A DNA stretch of 64,000 nt from Streptomyces sp. PTY087I2 (GCF_001687325.1 NZ_LZRD01000009.1:62001-126000); one strand, 5' to 3'. Shown: positions 27,906 through 37,504, counted from the stretch's first letter. Notes: generated by a model not told the origin, from the sequence alone. Numbers and translations: made by a program.

Positions 27906-27956
27906 ACCGTGCGCCCGAACACCGCGCCTCCGACACAACGCGTCCGGACAACAGCG

Positions 27957-27985
27957 AAGGGCCGCACCCAGAGGGTGCGGCCCTT
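27957..27985 (-). terminator. terminator of the rpsF-ssb-rpsR-rplI operon
   Basis: Perfect 13-bp arms (27957-27969 and 27973-27985) with a 3-base loop, 24 bp after the rplI stop on the minus strand. Confidence 0.88.
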
Positions 27986-28009
27986 CAGTGGCTCTGCTGA
28001 GCTCTGCCC

Positions 28010-28456
28010 TTAGGCAGCAACGACCTCGACGCCGAGCTTCGCTGCGACCTCGGGGTGCAGACGGACGGACACCTGGTGTCCGCCCAGCGTCTTGATCGGC
28101 GAGCCGAGCTCGACGCGACGCTTGTCGACGTCGGGACCACCGGCAGCCTTGATCGCCGAGGCGATGTCGGCCGGGGTCACGGAGCCGAAGAGACGGCCGG
28201 CGTCGCCGGAGCGAACAGCCAGACGGACCTTCACGCCCTCGAGCTTGGCCTTGATCTCGTTGGCCTGCTCGATCGTCGCGATCTCGTGGATCTTGCGGGC
28301 GCGGCGGATCTGCGCCACGTCCTTCTCGCCGCCCTTGGTCCAGCGAATGGCGAAGCCACGCGGAACCAGGTAGTTGCGGGCGTACCCGTCCTTGACGTCG
28401 ACGACGTCGCCGGCGGCACCGAGGCCGGAGACCTCGTGGGTGAGGATGATCTTCAT
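28010..28456 (-). CDS. rplI: 50S ribosomal protein bL9
   Basis: 148 residues, normal length. The N-terminal L9 signature [34 protein letters not shown] is recognised by [27 protein letters not shown] and PRG. A central helix and a C-terminal RNA-binding domain follow. It binds 23S rRNA near the L1 stalk. Last gene of the operon, 18 bp after rpsR. Confidence 0.98.
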   Translation of the reverse strand: MKIILTHEVSGLGAAGDVVDVKDGYARNYLVPRGFAIRWTKGGEKDVAQIRRARKIHEIATIEQANEIKAKLEGVKVRLAVRSGDAGRLFGSVTPADIASAIKAAGGPDVDKRRVELGSPIKTLGGHQVSVRLHPEVAAKLGVEVVAA

Positions 28457-28474
28457 GCTGTTGTCACCCTTCCC

Positions 28475-28711
28475 TTATCGCGCGGTGGACGTGTAGGGCA
28501 GCAGCGCCATCTCACGGCTGTTCTTGACTGCCGTGGCGACGTCACGCTGGTGCTGCGTGCAGTTGCCGGTGACGCGGCGGGCACGGATCTTGCCGCGGTC
28601 GGAAATGAACTTCCGCAGCATGTTCGTGTCCTTGTAGTCCACGTACTGGGTCTTGTCCTTGCAGAACGCGCAGACCTTCTTCTTAGGCTTGCGCACAGGC
28701 GGCTTCGCCAT
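28475..28711 (-). CDS. rpsR: 30S ribosomal protein bS18
   Basis: 78 residues. [22 protein letters not shown], then [33 protein letters not shown], are the S18 signature; the first part keeps the CxxC pair and the second a lone C, so it is a zinc-ribbon-like variant with three of the usual cysteines in view. It partners bS6 on the platform of the 30S subunit, and its gene sits in the same operon as rpsF and ssb. Confidence 0.97.
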   Translation of the reverse strand: MAKPPVRKPKKKVCAFCKDKTQYVDYKDTNMLRKFISDRGKIRARRVTGNCTQHQRDVATAVKNSREMALLPYTSTAR

Positions 28712-28754
28712 GGTGTTTCTCCTGTGTGATCAAGAAGTGGGGGTACGAGCAGCC

Positions 28755-29357
28755 CTAGAAGGGAGGCTCGTCCGAGTAGCCGCCGCCGGAGGAGCCGCCG
28801 GAACCGCCGGAGCTTCCGCCCCAGCCGCCTCCGCCGCCCTGCTGTCCCCCGCCCTGGCCGCCGGTCGCCCACGGGTCGTCGGCGGGTGCACCGCCGCCGC
28901 CCTGCTGGCCGCCGCCACCGGGACCGCCGCCCCAGTTGCCGCCGCCCTGCTGGCCACCGCCGTATCCACCCTGGCCACCCTGGCCACCGCGACCGGTGGT
29001 CTTGGTGACCTTGGCCGTGGCGTTCTTGAGGCTGGGGCCGACTTCCTCGACGTCCAGCTCGTAGACCGTGCGCTTGACGCCCTCACGGTCCTCGTAGGAC
29101 CGCTGCTTCAGCCGGCCCTGCACGACGACGCGCATGCCTCGCTGGAGCGATTCCGCGACGTTCTCCGCCGCCTGACGCCAGACCGAGCAGGTGAGGAACA
29201 GGCCTTCGCCGTCCTTCCACTCATTGGTCTGCCGGTCGAAGATGCGGGGAGTGGACGCGACACGGAACTTCGCGACCGCCGCACCGGACGGGGTGAAGCG
29301 CAGCTCGGGGTCGTCGACGAGATTGCCGACGACCGTGATGACGGTCTCGCCTGCCAT
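28755..29357 (-). CDS. ssb: single-stranded DNA-binding protein
   Basis: 200 residues. OB-fold domain (about 1-110) beginning [25 protein letters not shown] in two recognisable parts, then a long Gly/Gln-rich linker and the acidic tip DEPPF that recruits replication and repair proteins. This is the essential SsbA type because of its place between rpsF and rpsR and the intact tip. The glycine-rich linker is long, as in other Streptomyces. ATG 29357. Confidence 0.97.
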   Translation of the reverse strand: MAGETVITVVGNLVDDPELRFTPSGAAVAKFRVASTPRIFDRQTNEWKDGEGLFLTCSVWRQAAENVAESLQRGMRVVVQGRLKQRSYEDREGVKRTVYELDVEEVGPSLKNATAKVTKTTGRGGQGGQGGYGGGQQGGGNWGGGPGGGGQQGGGGAPADDPWATGGQGGGQQGGGGGWGGSSGGSGGSSGGGYSDEPPF

Positions 29358-29431
29358 GGGTGAACCTCTCGGCGGGGATTGCTTCTGGCTGCTTGCTGCT
29401 ACTCGGACCCGAAAACCGCTGAGCTAGATGC

Positions 29432-29722
29432 TCAGTGGACTTCGGGACGGAGGACCTTGGTCCGGAGGACCGACTCGTTCAGGTTCATCTGGCGGTCGAG
29501 CTCCTTGACGACCGCAGGCTCGGCCTGCAGGTCGATGACCGAGTAGATGCCCTCGGGCTTCTTCTTGATCTCGTAGGCGAGCCGACGACGGCCCCAGGTG
29601 TCGACCTTCTCCACCTTTCCGTTGCCCTCACGGACGACGGAGAGGAAGTTCTCGATCAGCGGGGAGACTGCTCGCTCCTCGAGATCGGGGTCGAGGATGA
29701 CCATCACCTCGTAGTGACGCAT
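29432..29722 (-). CDS. rpsF: 30S ribosomal protein bS6
   Basis: 96 residues: [19 protein letters not shown] at the start and [26 protein letters not shown] in the middle are S6 signatures. It forms the platform heterodimer with bS18. First gene of rpsF-ssb-rpsR-rplI. ATG 29722 follows GGAGGTGGG. Confidence 0.98.
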   Translation of the reverse strand: MRHYEVMVILDPDLEERAVSPLIENFLSVVREGNGKVEKVDTWGRRRLAYEIKKKPEGIYSVIDLQAEPAVVKELDRQMNLNESVLRTKVLRPEVH

Positions 29723-30055
29723 GTGGAACCCACCTCCTTTGGACTCAGCGGCCACGGTCGTTCCGTGGCAGGAGGGTCGTGATGCGTGATGCAACGGCGT
29801 CCCCGAGGAGAACACCCGGCACGGACAATCCGCTCCCGAACGATCCCGTGGAGGAGGTTCGGGGAGAGGCTCGCCGTGCTGGCCTGGGCAGACACCGGTG
29901 CAGACCGTACAGACTACCCGTAGACCGGCTTCCGGTTGAAATCAGGAGCTCAGAGGGCACAATCGAGACAGATGCGGTGTGAGAGGCGCTACACCCGCCG
30001 CAGCGGCAGAGGCGTCGGATCCACCCGCCCCACCTGTCCGGCCAGGAGGTACTCC
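29723..30055. other. divergent promoter region rpsF / small membrane protein
   Basis: 333 bp with no credible gene. It contains the promoter of the ribosomal-protein operon on the minus strand (TAGTCT near 29915 read on that strand is a possible -10) and that of the plus-strand membrane protein. No long inverted repeat was seen. Confidence 0.5.
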
Positions 30056-30367
30056 ATGGCACAGACCATCCGCCCCGCCACCGGTTCGCTCTTCGCGACG
30101 GACGGCAAGCCGCACCCGCTCCAGGACACCCTGCTCGCCGTGACTCTCGTGCTGGGCGCCCTCGCCTTCGTGACGGCGATGTTCCACCACCTCCACCTGA
30201 TCAGCTCGTGGGCCGGGCTGGTCGGCATCCTGACCGGTGGATACGGGATGTACGTCTCCAGGACCACCGGCGAACGGTTCGGCCTGATCATCGGGCTCGG
30301 CGCGTCCGCCGTCGGCTTCTTCCTCGGCATGGCCCACGGCGGCCTCTTCGGCGGCGTGATCACCTGA
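30056..30367 (+). CDS. small three-helix membrane protein
   Basis: 103 residues with hydrophobic segments near 25-43, 49-67 and 76-100, glycine-rich at the end (GMAHGGLFGGVIT). Conserved as a hypothetical protein beside rpsF in Streptomyces, function unknown. ATG 30056 follows AGGAGG at good distance. Confidence 0.8.
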   Translation: MAQTIRPATGSLFATDGKPHPLQDTLLAVTLVLGALAFVTAMFHHLHLISSWAGLVGILTGGYGMYVSRTTGERFGLIIGLGASAVGFFLGMAHGGLFGGVIT

Positions 30368-30539
30368 CCGGAGCACCGGCCGGAACGCGGACCGGTGCGG
30401 GTGCCCGGGCGCCCGCACCGGTCCGCGTCACGTTCCGTCCCCCCGGGGCCAGGCCGGGCGCCCCTCGGTCACAGTAGGCTTCGGCGCGAGAGCCGGAGCC
30501 CCTGACCGATGGGGACACACCTGCCGAGGAGCGCCCCGC

Positions 30540-31658
30540 ATGAGCCTGACCCTGAGGACCATCAGCCGAGAGCAGCATCTGGCGTACATCCAGAGCCTGC
30601 CTTCGGCCAGTCACTGCCAGGTCCCGGCGTGGGCTGACGTGAAGACCGAATGGCGCTCGGAGAACCTGGGCTGGTTCGACCGGGACGGCCAGATCGTCGG
30701 CGCGGGCCTCGTCCTGTACCGCCAGCTGCCCAAGATCAAGCGCTACCTGGCGTACCTCCCCGAGGGCCCGGTCATCAACTGGTACGCGCCGAACCTGGAC
30801 GACTGGCTCCAGCCGATGCTCGCCCACCTCAAGCAGCAGGGCGCCTTCTCCGTGAAGATGGGCCCGCCGGTGGTCATCCGCCGCTGGGACTCCGCGGCCA
30901 TCAAGTCCGGCATCCAGGACCCGGACGTGAAGCGCCTGCGCGACGTCGAGGCCACGCACATCGAGCCGCGCGCCTTCGAGGTCGCGGACCGGCTGCGGAA
31001 GATGGGCTGGCAGCAGGGCGAGGACGGCGGCGCCGGATTCGGTGACGTACAGCCCCGCTACGTCTTCCAGGTGCCGCTGGCCAACCGCTCCCTGGAGGAC
31101 GTCCTCAAGGGCTTCAACCAGCTGTGGCGCCGCAACATCAAGAAGGCCGACAAGGCCGGCGTCGAGGTCGTCCAGGGCGGCTACGAGGACCTGGCCGAGT
31201 GGCAGCGGCTGTACGAGATCACCGCCGTGCGCGACCACTTCCGGCCGCGCCCGCTCTCGTACTTCCAGCGGATGTGGACCGTCCTCAACTCCGAGGACCC
31301 CAACCGGATGCGGCTCTACTTCGCCCGGCACAACGGCGTGAACCTCTCCGCGGCCACGATGCTCGTCGTCGGCGGACACGTCTGGTACTCCTACGGCGCC
31401 TCCGACAACATCGGGCGCGAGGTCCGGCCGTCGAACGCGATGCAGTGGCGCATGCTGCGCGACAGCTACGCGATGGGCGCGACCGTCTACGACCTGCGTG
31501 GCATCAGCGACTCGCTGGACGAGACCGACCACCTCTTCGGCCTGATCCAGTTCAAGGTCGGCACCGGCGGTGAGGCCGTCGAGTACGTCGGCGAGTGGGA
31601 CTTCCCGCTCAACAAGCTGCTCCACAAGGCGCTCGACATCTATATGTCCCGCCGCTGA
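30540..31658 (+). CDS. femX: FemX-type peptidoglycan branch aminoacyltransferase
   Basis: 372-residue FemAB-fold protein with two GNAT-like halves. It uses glycyl-tRNA to add the first glycine to the diaminopimelate side chain of lipid II, the single-residue bridge of Streptomyces peptidoglycan. Evidence: FemAB-type FQVPLANRSLEDVLKGFNQLWRRNIKKADKAGVEV blocks (LEDVLKGFNQLWRRNIKKA), W/Y-rich N terminus, and DLRGISDSLDETDHLFGLIQFKVGTGGE-type C terminus (DETDHLFGLIQFKVG). No long coiled-coil as in staphylococcal FemA. ATG 30540. Followed by an alanine-racemase-like gene. Confidence 0.9.
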   Translation: MSLTLRTISREQHLAYIQSLPSASHCQVPAWADVKTEWRSENLGWFDRDGQIVGAGLVLYRQLPKIKRYLAYLPEGPVINWYAPNLDDWLQPMLAHLKQQGAFSVKMGPPVVIRRWDSAAIKSGIQDPDVKRLRDVEATHIEPRAFEVADRLRKMGWQQGEDGGAGFGDVQPRYVFQVPLANRSLEDVLKGFNQLWRRNIKKADKAGVEVVQGGYEDLAEWQRLYEITAVRDHFRPRPLSYFQRMWTVLNSEDPNRMRLYFARHNGVNLSAATMLVVGGHVWYSYGASDNIGREVRPSNAMQWRMLRDSYAMGATVYDLRGISDSLDETDHLFGLIQFKVGTGGEAVEYVGEWDFPLNKLLHKALDIYMSRR

Positions 31659-31736
31659 CCGGCTTCAATACCTCTCGCGGCACCACCCGTTCGTTCCCTG
31701 ATTCACCGCAGCCACCAGAAAGGTTCCGGGCCGGCC

Positions 31737-32768
31737 ATGGCGCTCTCCCTCTACGTCGACACCGCGCGCTGGCGGGCGCACCAGAAGTCCGTGATCGACC
31801 AGTTCCCCGGTCTCGTACCCGTCTGCAAGGGCAACGGCTACGGCTTCGGCCATGAGCGCCTCGCCGACGAGACGATCCGCTTCGGGTCCGACACCCTCGC
31901 CGTCGGGACGACCTACGAGGCGGCCCGGATCAAGGACTGGTTCAGCGGCGATCTGCTCGTCCTGACCCCGTTCCGGCGCGGTGAGGAGCCCGTACCGCTG
32001 CCGGACCGCGTCATCCGGTCCGTCTCCTCCGTCGACGGGGTGCACGCCCTGGTGGGCGCCCGGGTCGTCATCGAGTGCATGAGCTCGATGAAGCGCCACG
32101 GCGTCAAGGAGGAGGAGCTGGGGCTGCTGCACGCGGCGATCGAGGACGTACGGCTCGAAGGCTTCGCGCTGCACCTGCCGCTGGACCGCACCGACGGCTC
32201 CGACGCCGTCGAGGAGGTCATCGGCTGGATGGACCGGCTGCGCGCGGCCCGGCTGCCGCTGCACACCATGTTCGTCAGCCATCTGCGCGCCGAGGAGCTG
32301 GCCCGGCTCCAGCAGCAGTTCCCGCAGACCCGCTTCCGCGCCCGGATCGGCACCCGGCTCTGGCTCGGCGACCACGAGGCCACCGAGTACAGGGGGGCCG
32401 TCCTGGACGTCACCCCCGTCGTCAAGGGCGACCGGTTCGGCTACCGCCAGCAGAAGGCCGCCTCCGACGGCTGGCTGGTCGTCGTGGCCGGCGGTACGTC
32501 CCACGGGGTCGGCCTGGAGGCGCCCAAGGCGCTGCACGGCGTGATGCCGAGGGCCAAGGGCGTCGCCCGCGCGGGCCTGGCCACGGTCAACCGCAACCTC
32601 TCACCGTTCGTCTGGGCGGGCAAGCAGCGGTGGTTCGCCGAGCCGCCGCACATGCAGGTGTCGATCCTGTTCGTCCCCTCGGACGCCCAGGAGCCGCGGG
32701 TCGGCGACGAACTGGTCGCGCATCTGCGCCACACGACCACCCAGTACGACCGGCTCGTCGACCGCTGA
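31737..32768 (+). CDS. alanine-racemase-like PLP protein (fold III)
   Basis: 343 residues. VCKGNGYGFG near the N terminus is the counterpart of VVKANAYGHG in alanine racemase, so K31 should bind PLP. An alpha/beta barrel follows; the C-terminal part is shorter and differs from canonical Alr, and the usual C-terminal catalytic tyrosine motif is not obvious. It may be an amino-acid racemase, decarboxylase-like enzyme or non-catalytic. Its constant place after femX suggests a role in wall precursor synthesis. ATG 31737 is preceded by a weak AAGG. Confidence 0.8.
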   Translation: MALSLYVDTARWRAHQKSVIDQFPGLVPVCKGNGYGFGHERLADETIRFGSDTLAVGTTYEAARIKDWFSGDLLVLTPFRRGEEPVPLPDRVIRSVSSVDGVHALVGARVVIECMSSMKRHGVKEEELGLLHAAIEDVRLEGFALHLPLDRTDGSDAVEEVIGWMDRLRAARLPLHTMFVSHLRAEELARLQQQFPQTRFRARIGTRLWLGDHEATEYRGAVLDVTPVVKGDRFGYRQQKAASDGWLVVVAGGTSHGVGLEAPKALHGVMPRAKGVARAGLATVNRNLSPFVWAGKQRWFAEPPHMQVSILFVPSDAQEPRVGDELVAHLRHTTTQYDRLVDR

Positions 32769-32790
32769 GCCACCCGTTCCGGGATCCCGC

Positions 32791-34293
32791 TCAGCCGTTC
32801 CGGGTGGGCGTCGCGCCCCACTCCACCCGAGGCCCTTCCATCCGAGCCGCGTGCCCGGACGAACGGGCCTCGGGCGCGAGTACGAACGTGTCCGGTGCCC
32901 CGTCGAGCACCCCGCCCGACGGGTCGTCCGACCCGTCCCCGCGCACCGGGTCCTTCTCCGGCAGCAGGATGTCCCGGACGACCAGCGCGCACAGGTACAG
33001 CGTGCCCAGCAGATGCAGCGCGATCGCGACTTGGTAGCCCTCCTGCGGCAGCCCCTGGTGCTTGTCCCCGCCGCTGGTGTAGGCGAGGTAGAACCAGATC
33101 CCCAGGAAGTACATGACCTCGCAGGCCTGCCAGATGAGGAAGTCGCGCCAGCGCGGCCGCGCCAGGACGGCCAGCGGAATCAGCCAGAGCACGTACTGCG
33201 GTGAGTAGACCTTGTTCGTCAGGATGAACGCGGCCACCACCAGGAACGCCAGCTGGGCGAAGCGCGGCCTGCGCGCCGCGGAGAGCGCCAGACCGGCGAT
33301 GCCCGCGCAGAAGACGACCATGAGGACGACCGAGGCGGTGTTGACCGTCTCCACGTCGATGGGCTTGCCGGTGCGCTGCGTGATGATCAGCCAGAACGAA
33401 CCGAAGTCGATCGGCCGCTCCTGGCTGAACGTGTAGAACTTCCGCCACCCCTCGGGGGCGAAGATCATCACCGGCAGGTTCACCACCAGCCAGGCCGTGC
33501 CCGCGCCCAGCAAGGCCGTCCCGAACTCGCGCCACCGGCCCGCGCGCCAGCAGAGCACCAAGAGCGGGCCGAGCAGGAGGACGGGGTAGAGCTTGGCGGC
33601 CGTGGCCAGGCCGATGAGGATCCCGAAGGCGAGCACCCGGCCCCGGGACCACATGAGCATCGCCGCGGCCGTCAGGGCGACGGCCAGCAGGTCCCAGTTG
33701 ATGGTCGCGGTGAGGGCGAACGCGGGCGCCAGCGCGACCAGCAGACCGTCCCAGGGGCGACGCCGGTGCGTGCGGACGGTGCACACGGCGATGACGACCG
33801 CGCAGATCATCAGCATGCCCGCGTTGACCATCCAGTACATCTGCTCGCGCTGCTGGAGGGGGTCGCTGTCGGGCGTCAGCGTCAGCCAGGCCGCCACCTG
33901 CATGAACACCCCGGTCAGCACGGGGTACTCCAGGTACTGCATGTCGCCGCTCAGCCGGTCGAAGTACGGCACGAGGCCGTCGGCGAACCCGCGTCCCAGG
34001 AAGAGGTGCGGAATGTCCGAGTAGCAGGCGTGCGTGTACTGCGAGGTGGCGCCGCGGAACCAGGCCCACTCGTAGCAGGGGATCTTCTGCACCATGCCGA
34101 GGGCGAACATCCCGATCATCACCAGCGCGACGACGCGCACGGGCGTGAGCGGACCGTCGCCCAGCCGCGCCCAGCGCCCCACCCGGCCACCGAACAGCTC
34201 GCTGCCGGCCGCCGCGACCTCGTCCTGATCGGTGGGCCGCACGACGGGCGGTTCCTGGTGCACGCTCGTGTCTTCTGCGCTGGGGCTTGGCAT
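32791..34293 (-). CDS. GT87-like (DUF2029) polyprenyl-linked mannosyltransferase-type membrane protein
   Basis: About 500 residues, at least ten membrane helices. After a 40-residue cytoplasmic arm it has YSDIPHLFLGRGFADGLVPYFD, EYPVLTGVFM and a later TNKVYSPQYVLWLIPL, features of the GT87 family that in actinobacteria transfers mannose from polyprenyl phosphate outside the membrane. Acceptor unknown. ATG 34293; longer reading frames upstream are alanine/proline-rich and unlikely. Convergent with the racemase-like gene and separated from the PBP gene by a strong terminator. Confidence 0.8.
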   Translation of the reverse strand: MPSPSAEDTSVHQEPPVVRPTDQDEVAAAGSELFGGRVGRWARLGDGPLTPVRVVALVMIGMFALGMVQKIPCYEWAWFRGATSQYTHACYSDIPHLFLGRGFADGLVPYFDRLSGDMQYLEYPVLTGVFMQVAAWLTLTPDSDPLQQREQMYWMVNAGMLMICAVVIAVCTVRTHRRRPWDGLLVALAPAFALTATINWDLLAVALTAAAMLMWSRGRVLAFGILIGLATAAKLYPVLLLGPLLVLCWRAGRWREFGTALLGAGTAWLVVNLPVMIFAPEGWRKFYTFSQERPIDFGSFWLIITQRTGKPIDVETVNTASVVLMVVFCAGIAGLALSAARRPRFAQLAFLVVAAFILTNKVYSPQYVLWLIPLAVLARPRWRDFLIWQACEVMYFLGIWFYLAYTSGGDKHQGLPQEGYQVAIALHLLGTLYLCALVVRDILLPEKDPVRGDGSDDPSGGVLDGAPDTFVLAPEARSSGHAARMEGPRVEWGATPTRNG

Positions 34294-34385
34294 GCCGCAC
34301 ATCCTGCCGTACGGGGCTGTGTCCGGGGCAAGGGCCGCTCGGGGGACACGGGACGGGCACGCGGGGGCCGTGTGCCGCCGGGAAC

Positions 34386-34430
34386 GCGGCGAGGGCCGCC
34401 GTACCGGGTGGGTACGGCGGCCCTCGCCGC
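34386..34430 (-). terminator. strong terminator of the PBP gene
   Basis: Perfect 20-bp arms (34386-34405, 34411-34430) with a 5-base loop, 42 bp after the PBP stop codon on the minus strand and before the GT87-like gene. Confidence 0.88.
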
Positions 34431-34471
34431 TGTGCCGAACCGCCCCGTGAGGGTCACGGCCGACGGTCCGG

Positions 34472-37171
34472 CTATCCGGAGTTGCCCCAGATCGAGCCGG
34501 TTCCGCCGCCGGGGTTGCCGTTGGCTCCCTGGGATCCGCCGTTCTCTCCACCGTCGGTCGTTCCGGAGTTGTCGCCGCCGCCGTCGGCTCCACCGCTGTC
34601 GCCGCCGCCGTCCGCGCCGCCGTTCTGGCCGCCGCCGTCCGCCCCCGCGTTCGCCCCGCCGTTGGCCGCCTGGCAGTTCGGGTCGAAGATGCTGCACGTC
34701 CTGGTGGGCGTCGGGGTCGGGCTCGGGGTGGTCTGGGTGGGCGTCGGGGTCGGGCTCGGCTCCTCGGAGGGCGTCTCCGAGGGCGTGGGGCTGGGCGTCG
34801 GGCTGGGGCTGACCGCGCCGCCGCCCCACACGATGTCGCCCGGATCCTGCGGCTCGGGGAAGGCGATGGCCTTCTTGCCCTTCATCGCCACGGTCATGTA
34901 GTCGTGCCAGATGGAGGCCGGGAACGAGTTTCCGTGGATCTTCGCCTCGCCACCCGTGCCGAACATCTTCTCGAACTCGCGCGTCTTGTTCGTCTCGTCG
35001 TCGTCGAACCGGAACATGCTGATGGCGGTCGAGATCTGCGGGGTGTACCCGACGAACCAGGCGGACCGGTTGCCGTCCGTCGTACCGGTCTTGCCCGCGG
35101 CCTCACGGCCCTCCAGACGGGCGGGCTGGCCCGTCCCGTTCTCCACGACGTTCTTCAGCACGTCCGTGACATTGTCGGCGATCATCGGGCTGAAGGCGCG
35201 CTTGGACCTCTTCTTGTGCTGGAAGACGACCACGCCTCCCTGCTTCACCTCGGTCACCGAGTAGGTGTTGTTCTGCTGACCACTCGTGGCGAAGGTGGCG
35301 TAGGCCCCCGCCATGCGGATGGCGCTGGGCGACGAGGTACCGATGGAGAACGAGGGAACGGTCGCGTCCGCCATGAACTCGTCGTCCTTCAGACCGGCGG
35401 CGACGGCGACGGCCTTGACCTTGTCCGTACCGACATCCATGCCGAGCTGCACGAACGGGGAGTTGGCAGACTTCTCCATGGCCGTCCGCAGGTCGATCTC
35501 ACCGTAGTCGTAGTTGCCGTCGTTGGTCTGGCGCCATTCCTCGTCGTCCTGGTTCAGCCAGATCTTGCCCGTGTAGTCCTTGATCCGCAGGCCGTCGTCG
35601 CCGTTGTAGACGCTCTTCGGCGAGATCTGGGTGCGCTGGGACTCGCTCTGCTCCCTGGGGCCGGCAGGGTCCCTCACCCCGTACTGCATGGCCGCCGTCA
35701 GCACGAAGGGCTTCCACGTCGAACCGACCTGGGCGCCGGTGGCGTCGGCGTTGTTCGTGAAGTGCGTGGTGGCGTCCTGACCGCCGTACGTGGCGATGAT
35801 GGCGCCGGTCTTCGCGTCCACGGACGCCCCGCCGAACTCGACGTGCGTGTCCGTCTTGGGGCGCTCCTTGGGCCGGATCTTGGCCTTGTAGACCTTCTTC
35901 ACCGCGGCTTCGAGCTGTTCCACCCGCTTCTTCTGGAAGGTGGTGTGGATCTCGAAGCCGCCCAGCTCGAGAGCCTTGGCGTCGATGCCCTTGTCGTTGT
36001 TGGCGAGGAAGTACTGCTTGGCGAGCTCCACCAGGTAGCCGGTCTGGCCGCCCAGCTTGGCGTCCTTCTTCGGCGGCAGCGGGTCCGGGAACTTGGTGTA
36101 CTTGGCGCGCTCCGCCGCCGTCATCCGCTTGTCCTTGACCTGCTCGTCAAGGATCCACGCCCAGCGCTCCTTGGCACGCTTGGTGTTCTTCACCTTGGTC
36201 GCGTTGACCTTGTCGATGTCGGGGGCGCCCGCGGGGTCGTAGTAGCTCGCGCCCTTGAGCAGGGTGGCCAGGAAGGCGCACTCGCTCGCGTCCAGCTCGT
36301 CGGCGTCCTTGTTGTAGTAGGTGCGGGCGGCTGCCTGTAGACCGGAGGCCCCACGTCCGTAGTAGGAGACGTTGAGGTAGCCCGCCATCACGTCTTCCTT
36401 CGACTCCTCACCGGCGACCTTGAGCGTGATGAAGAGTTCCTGGAACTTCCGCTTGAGGGTCTGGTCCTGGGAGAGCATCGAGTTCTTCACGTACTGCTGG
36501 GTGATGGTCGACCCGCCCTGGGTCTCACCGCCCGTGGCCATGTTGAACACCGCGCGGCCGATGCCCATCGGGTCGATACCGCGGTCCGTCTCGAAACTCT
36601 TGTTCTCGGCGGAGATCACGGCGTTGCGCATCGCCTCCGGAATCTGCTCGTACTTGAGGATCTGGCGGTTGACCGCACCACCGGTCGCGACCATCTGGGT
36701 ACCGTCGGCCCAGTAGTAGACGTTGTTCTGGGCCTTGGCCGTTTCGTTGATGTTCGGCTTGCTCACCACGGCGTACGAGATGCCCGCCACGCCCATCAGT
36801 GCGCCGAGGAACGCCAGGCAGAGCCCCGAGACCAGCTTCCACGAGGGCACCCAGCGACGGAACCCGTACTTGCCGTAGCGCGGGTAGTCGATCATCCGCT
36901 TCTTGCCGGGGCCACCGTTGTCGCGCCCACGGCCTCCGGGGCCGTCGCCACCGCGTCGGCGGCCGCCGCGCTGTGCCGCGCGGCGGGCCTCGGCGCGACT
37001 GCCGTACTGGCGCTCCTCGCCGTACGACTCGGACGGCGATTCGGAAGGTGATACGGAAGTGGCTCTGCGTGACGGAGCCGCTCGGCGTCCGCTCGACTGC
37101 TGGGCGGCTCGTCTGGCCGCGGCACGCCCGCCACCCTGTGGCTGCGGCGATTTGCGACGGTGCTCGCTCAT
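34472..37171 (-). CDS. class A penicillin-binding protein (transglycosylase/transpeptidase)
   Basis: 899 residues. Arg/Gly-rich cytoplasmic arm (1-110), one membrane helix (about 112-135), GT51 transglycosylase (about 170-340; ENKSFETDRGIDPMGIGRA, GGSTITQQYVKN), then the transpeptidase with STWK, SAN and KTGT. The last 105 residues are a PSPTPT-rich stretch and a Gly/Asn/Asp-rich tail ending SIWGNSG, with an isolated CSIFDPNC pair that may form a disulphide. It polymerises and cross-links peptidoglycan outside the membrane. ATG 37171. Confidence 0.96.
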   Translation of the reverse strand: MSEHRRKSPQPQGGGRAAARRAAQQSSGRRAAPSRRATSVSPSESPSESYGEERQYGSRAEARRAAQRGGRRRGGDGPGGRGRDNGGPGKKRMIDYPRYGKYGFRRWVPSWKLVSGLCLAFLGALMGVAGISYAVVSKPNINETAKAQNNVYYWADGTQMVATGGAVNRQILKYEQIPEAMRNAVISAENKSFETDRGIDPMGIGRAVFNMATGGETQGGSTITQQYVKNSMLSQDQTLKRKFQELFITLKVAGEESKEDVMAGYLNVSYYGRGASGLQAAARTYYNKDADELDASECAFLATLLKGASYYDPAGAPDIDKVNATKVKNTKRAKERWAWILDEQVKDKRMTAAERAKYTKFPDPLPPKKDAKLGGQTGYLVELAKQYFLANNDKGIDAKALELGGFEIHTTFQKKRVEQLEAAVKKVYKAKIRPKERPKTDTHVEFGGASVDAKTGAIIATYGGQDATTHFTNNADATGAQVGSTWKPFVLTAAMQYGVRDPAGPREQSESQRTQISPKSVYNGDDGLRIKDYTGKIWLNQDDEEWRQTNDGNYDYGEIDLRTAMEKSANSPFVQLGMDVGTDKVKAVAVAAGLKDDEFMADATVPSFSIGTSSPSAIRMAGAYATFATSGQQNNTYSVTEVKQGGVVVFQHKKRSKRAFSPMIADNVTDVLKNVVENGTGQPARLEGREAAGKTGTTDGNRSAWFVGYTPQISTAISMFRFDDDETNKTREFEKMFGTGGEAKIHGNSFPASIWHDYMTVAMKGKKAIAFPEPQDPGDIVWGGGAVSPSPTPSPTPSETPSEEPSPTPTPTQTTPSPTPTPTRTCSIFDPNCQAANGGANAGADGGGQNGGADGGGDSGGADGGGDNSGTTDGGENGGSQGANGNPGGGTGSIWGNSG

Positions 37172-37445
37172 GGAACGACTACTCCTCGGGCAGGCGAGAG
37201 CGCCTGGAAGCGGCAGTTGAGATCCGGTCCCCCCGAATTACGGACAAGCCACTGCGGAAGGCTCATCCGCAGTACATCCGGCAGTCCGCGATGACTGACG
37301 CGCGTCAGCGCTCCGCGGTTCCCGGTGGTCTGCATGCCGCACAGACTACGCACGGTCAAAACCCGCCTAGGGCCGAACTTCACCCCAAACAACGCAAGTC
37401 GAACCCTGGGAATTGTCGATGTGACACCGCTCACGAAGGTCACCC

Positions 37446-37474
37446 TTGTCGAACACGACCGACCGATCTATCGT
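37446..37474 (+). promoter_or_regulatory. promoter of the padR gene
   Basis: TTGTCG (37446-37451), 17-base spacer, TATCGT (37469-37474). Transcription would start near 37481, inside the palindrome 37472-37504. Confidence 0.5.
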
Positions 37475-37504
37475 GCTGATGTATCGAGTCGATACATCAG
37501 CACG
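37472..37504. promoter_or_regulatory. 33-bp perfect palindrome, likely PadR autoregulatory operator
   Basis: Sixteen-base perfect arms about a single central G (37488); the core is ATGTATCGA / TCGATACAT. The length, symmetry and position over the predicted start of transcription point to an operator of the PadR protein encoded immediately downstream. Confidence 0.8.

Noticed and set aside
30360..31625. 421-residue minus-strand frame opposite femX
   Set aside because: Mirror of a strongly conserved gene; composition typical of an antisense frame (V/D/L/G/R rich).
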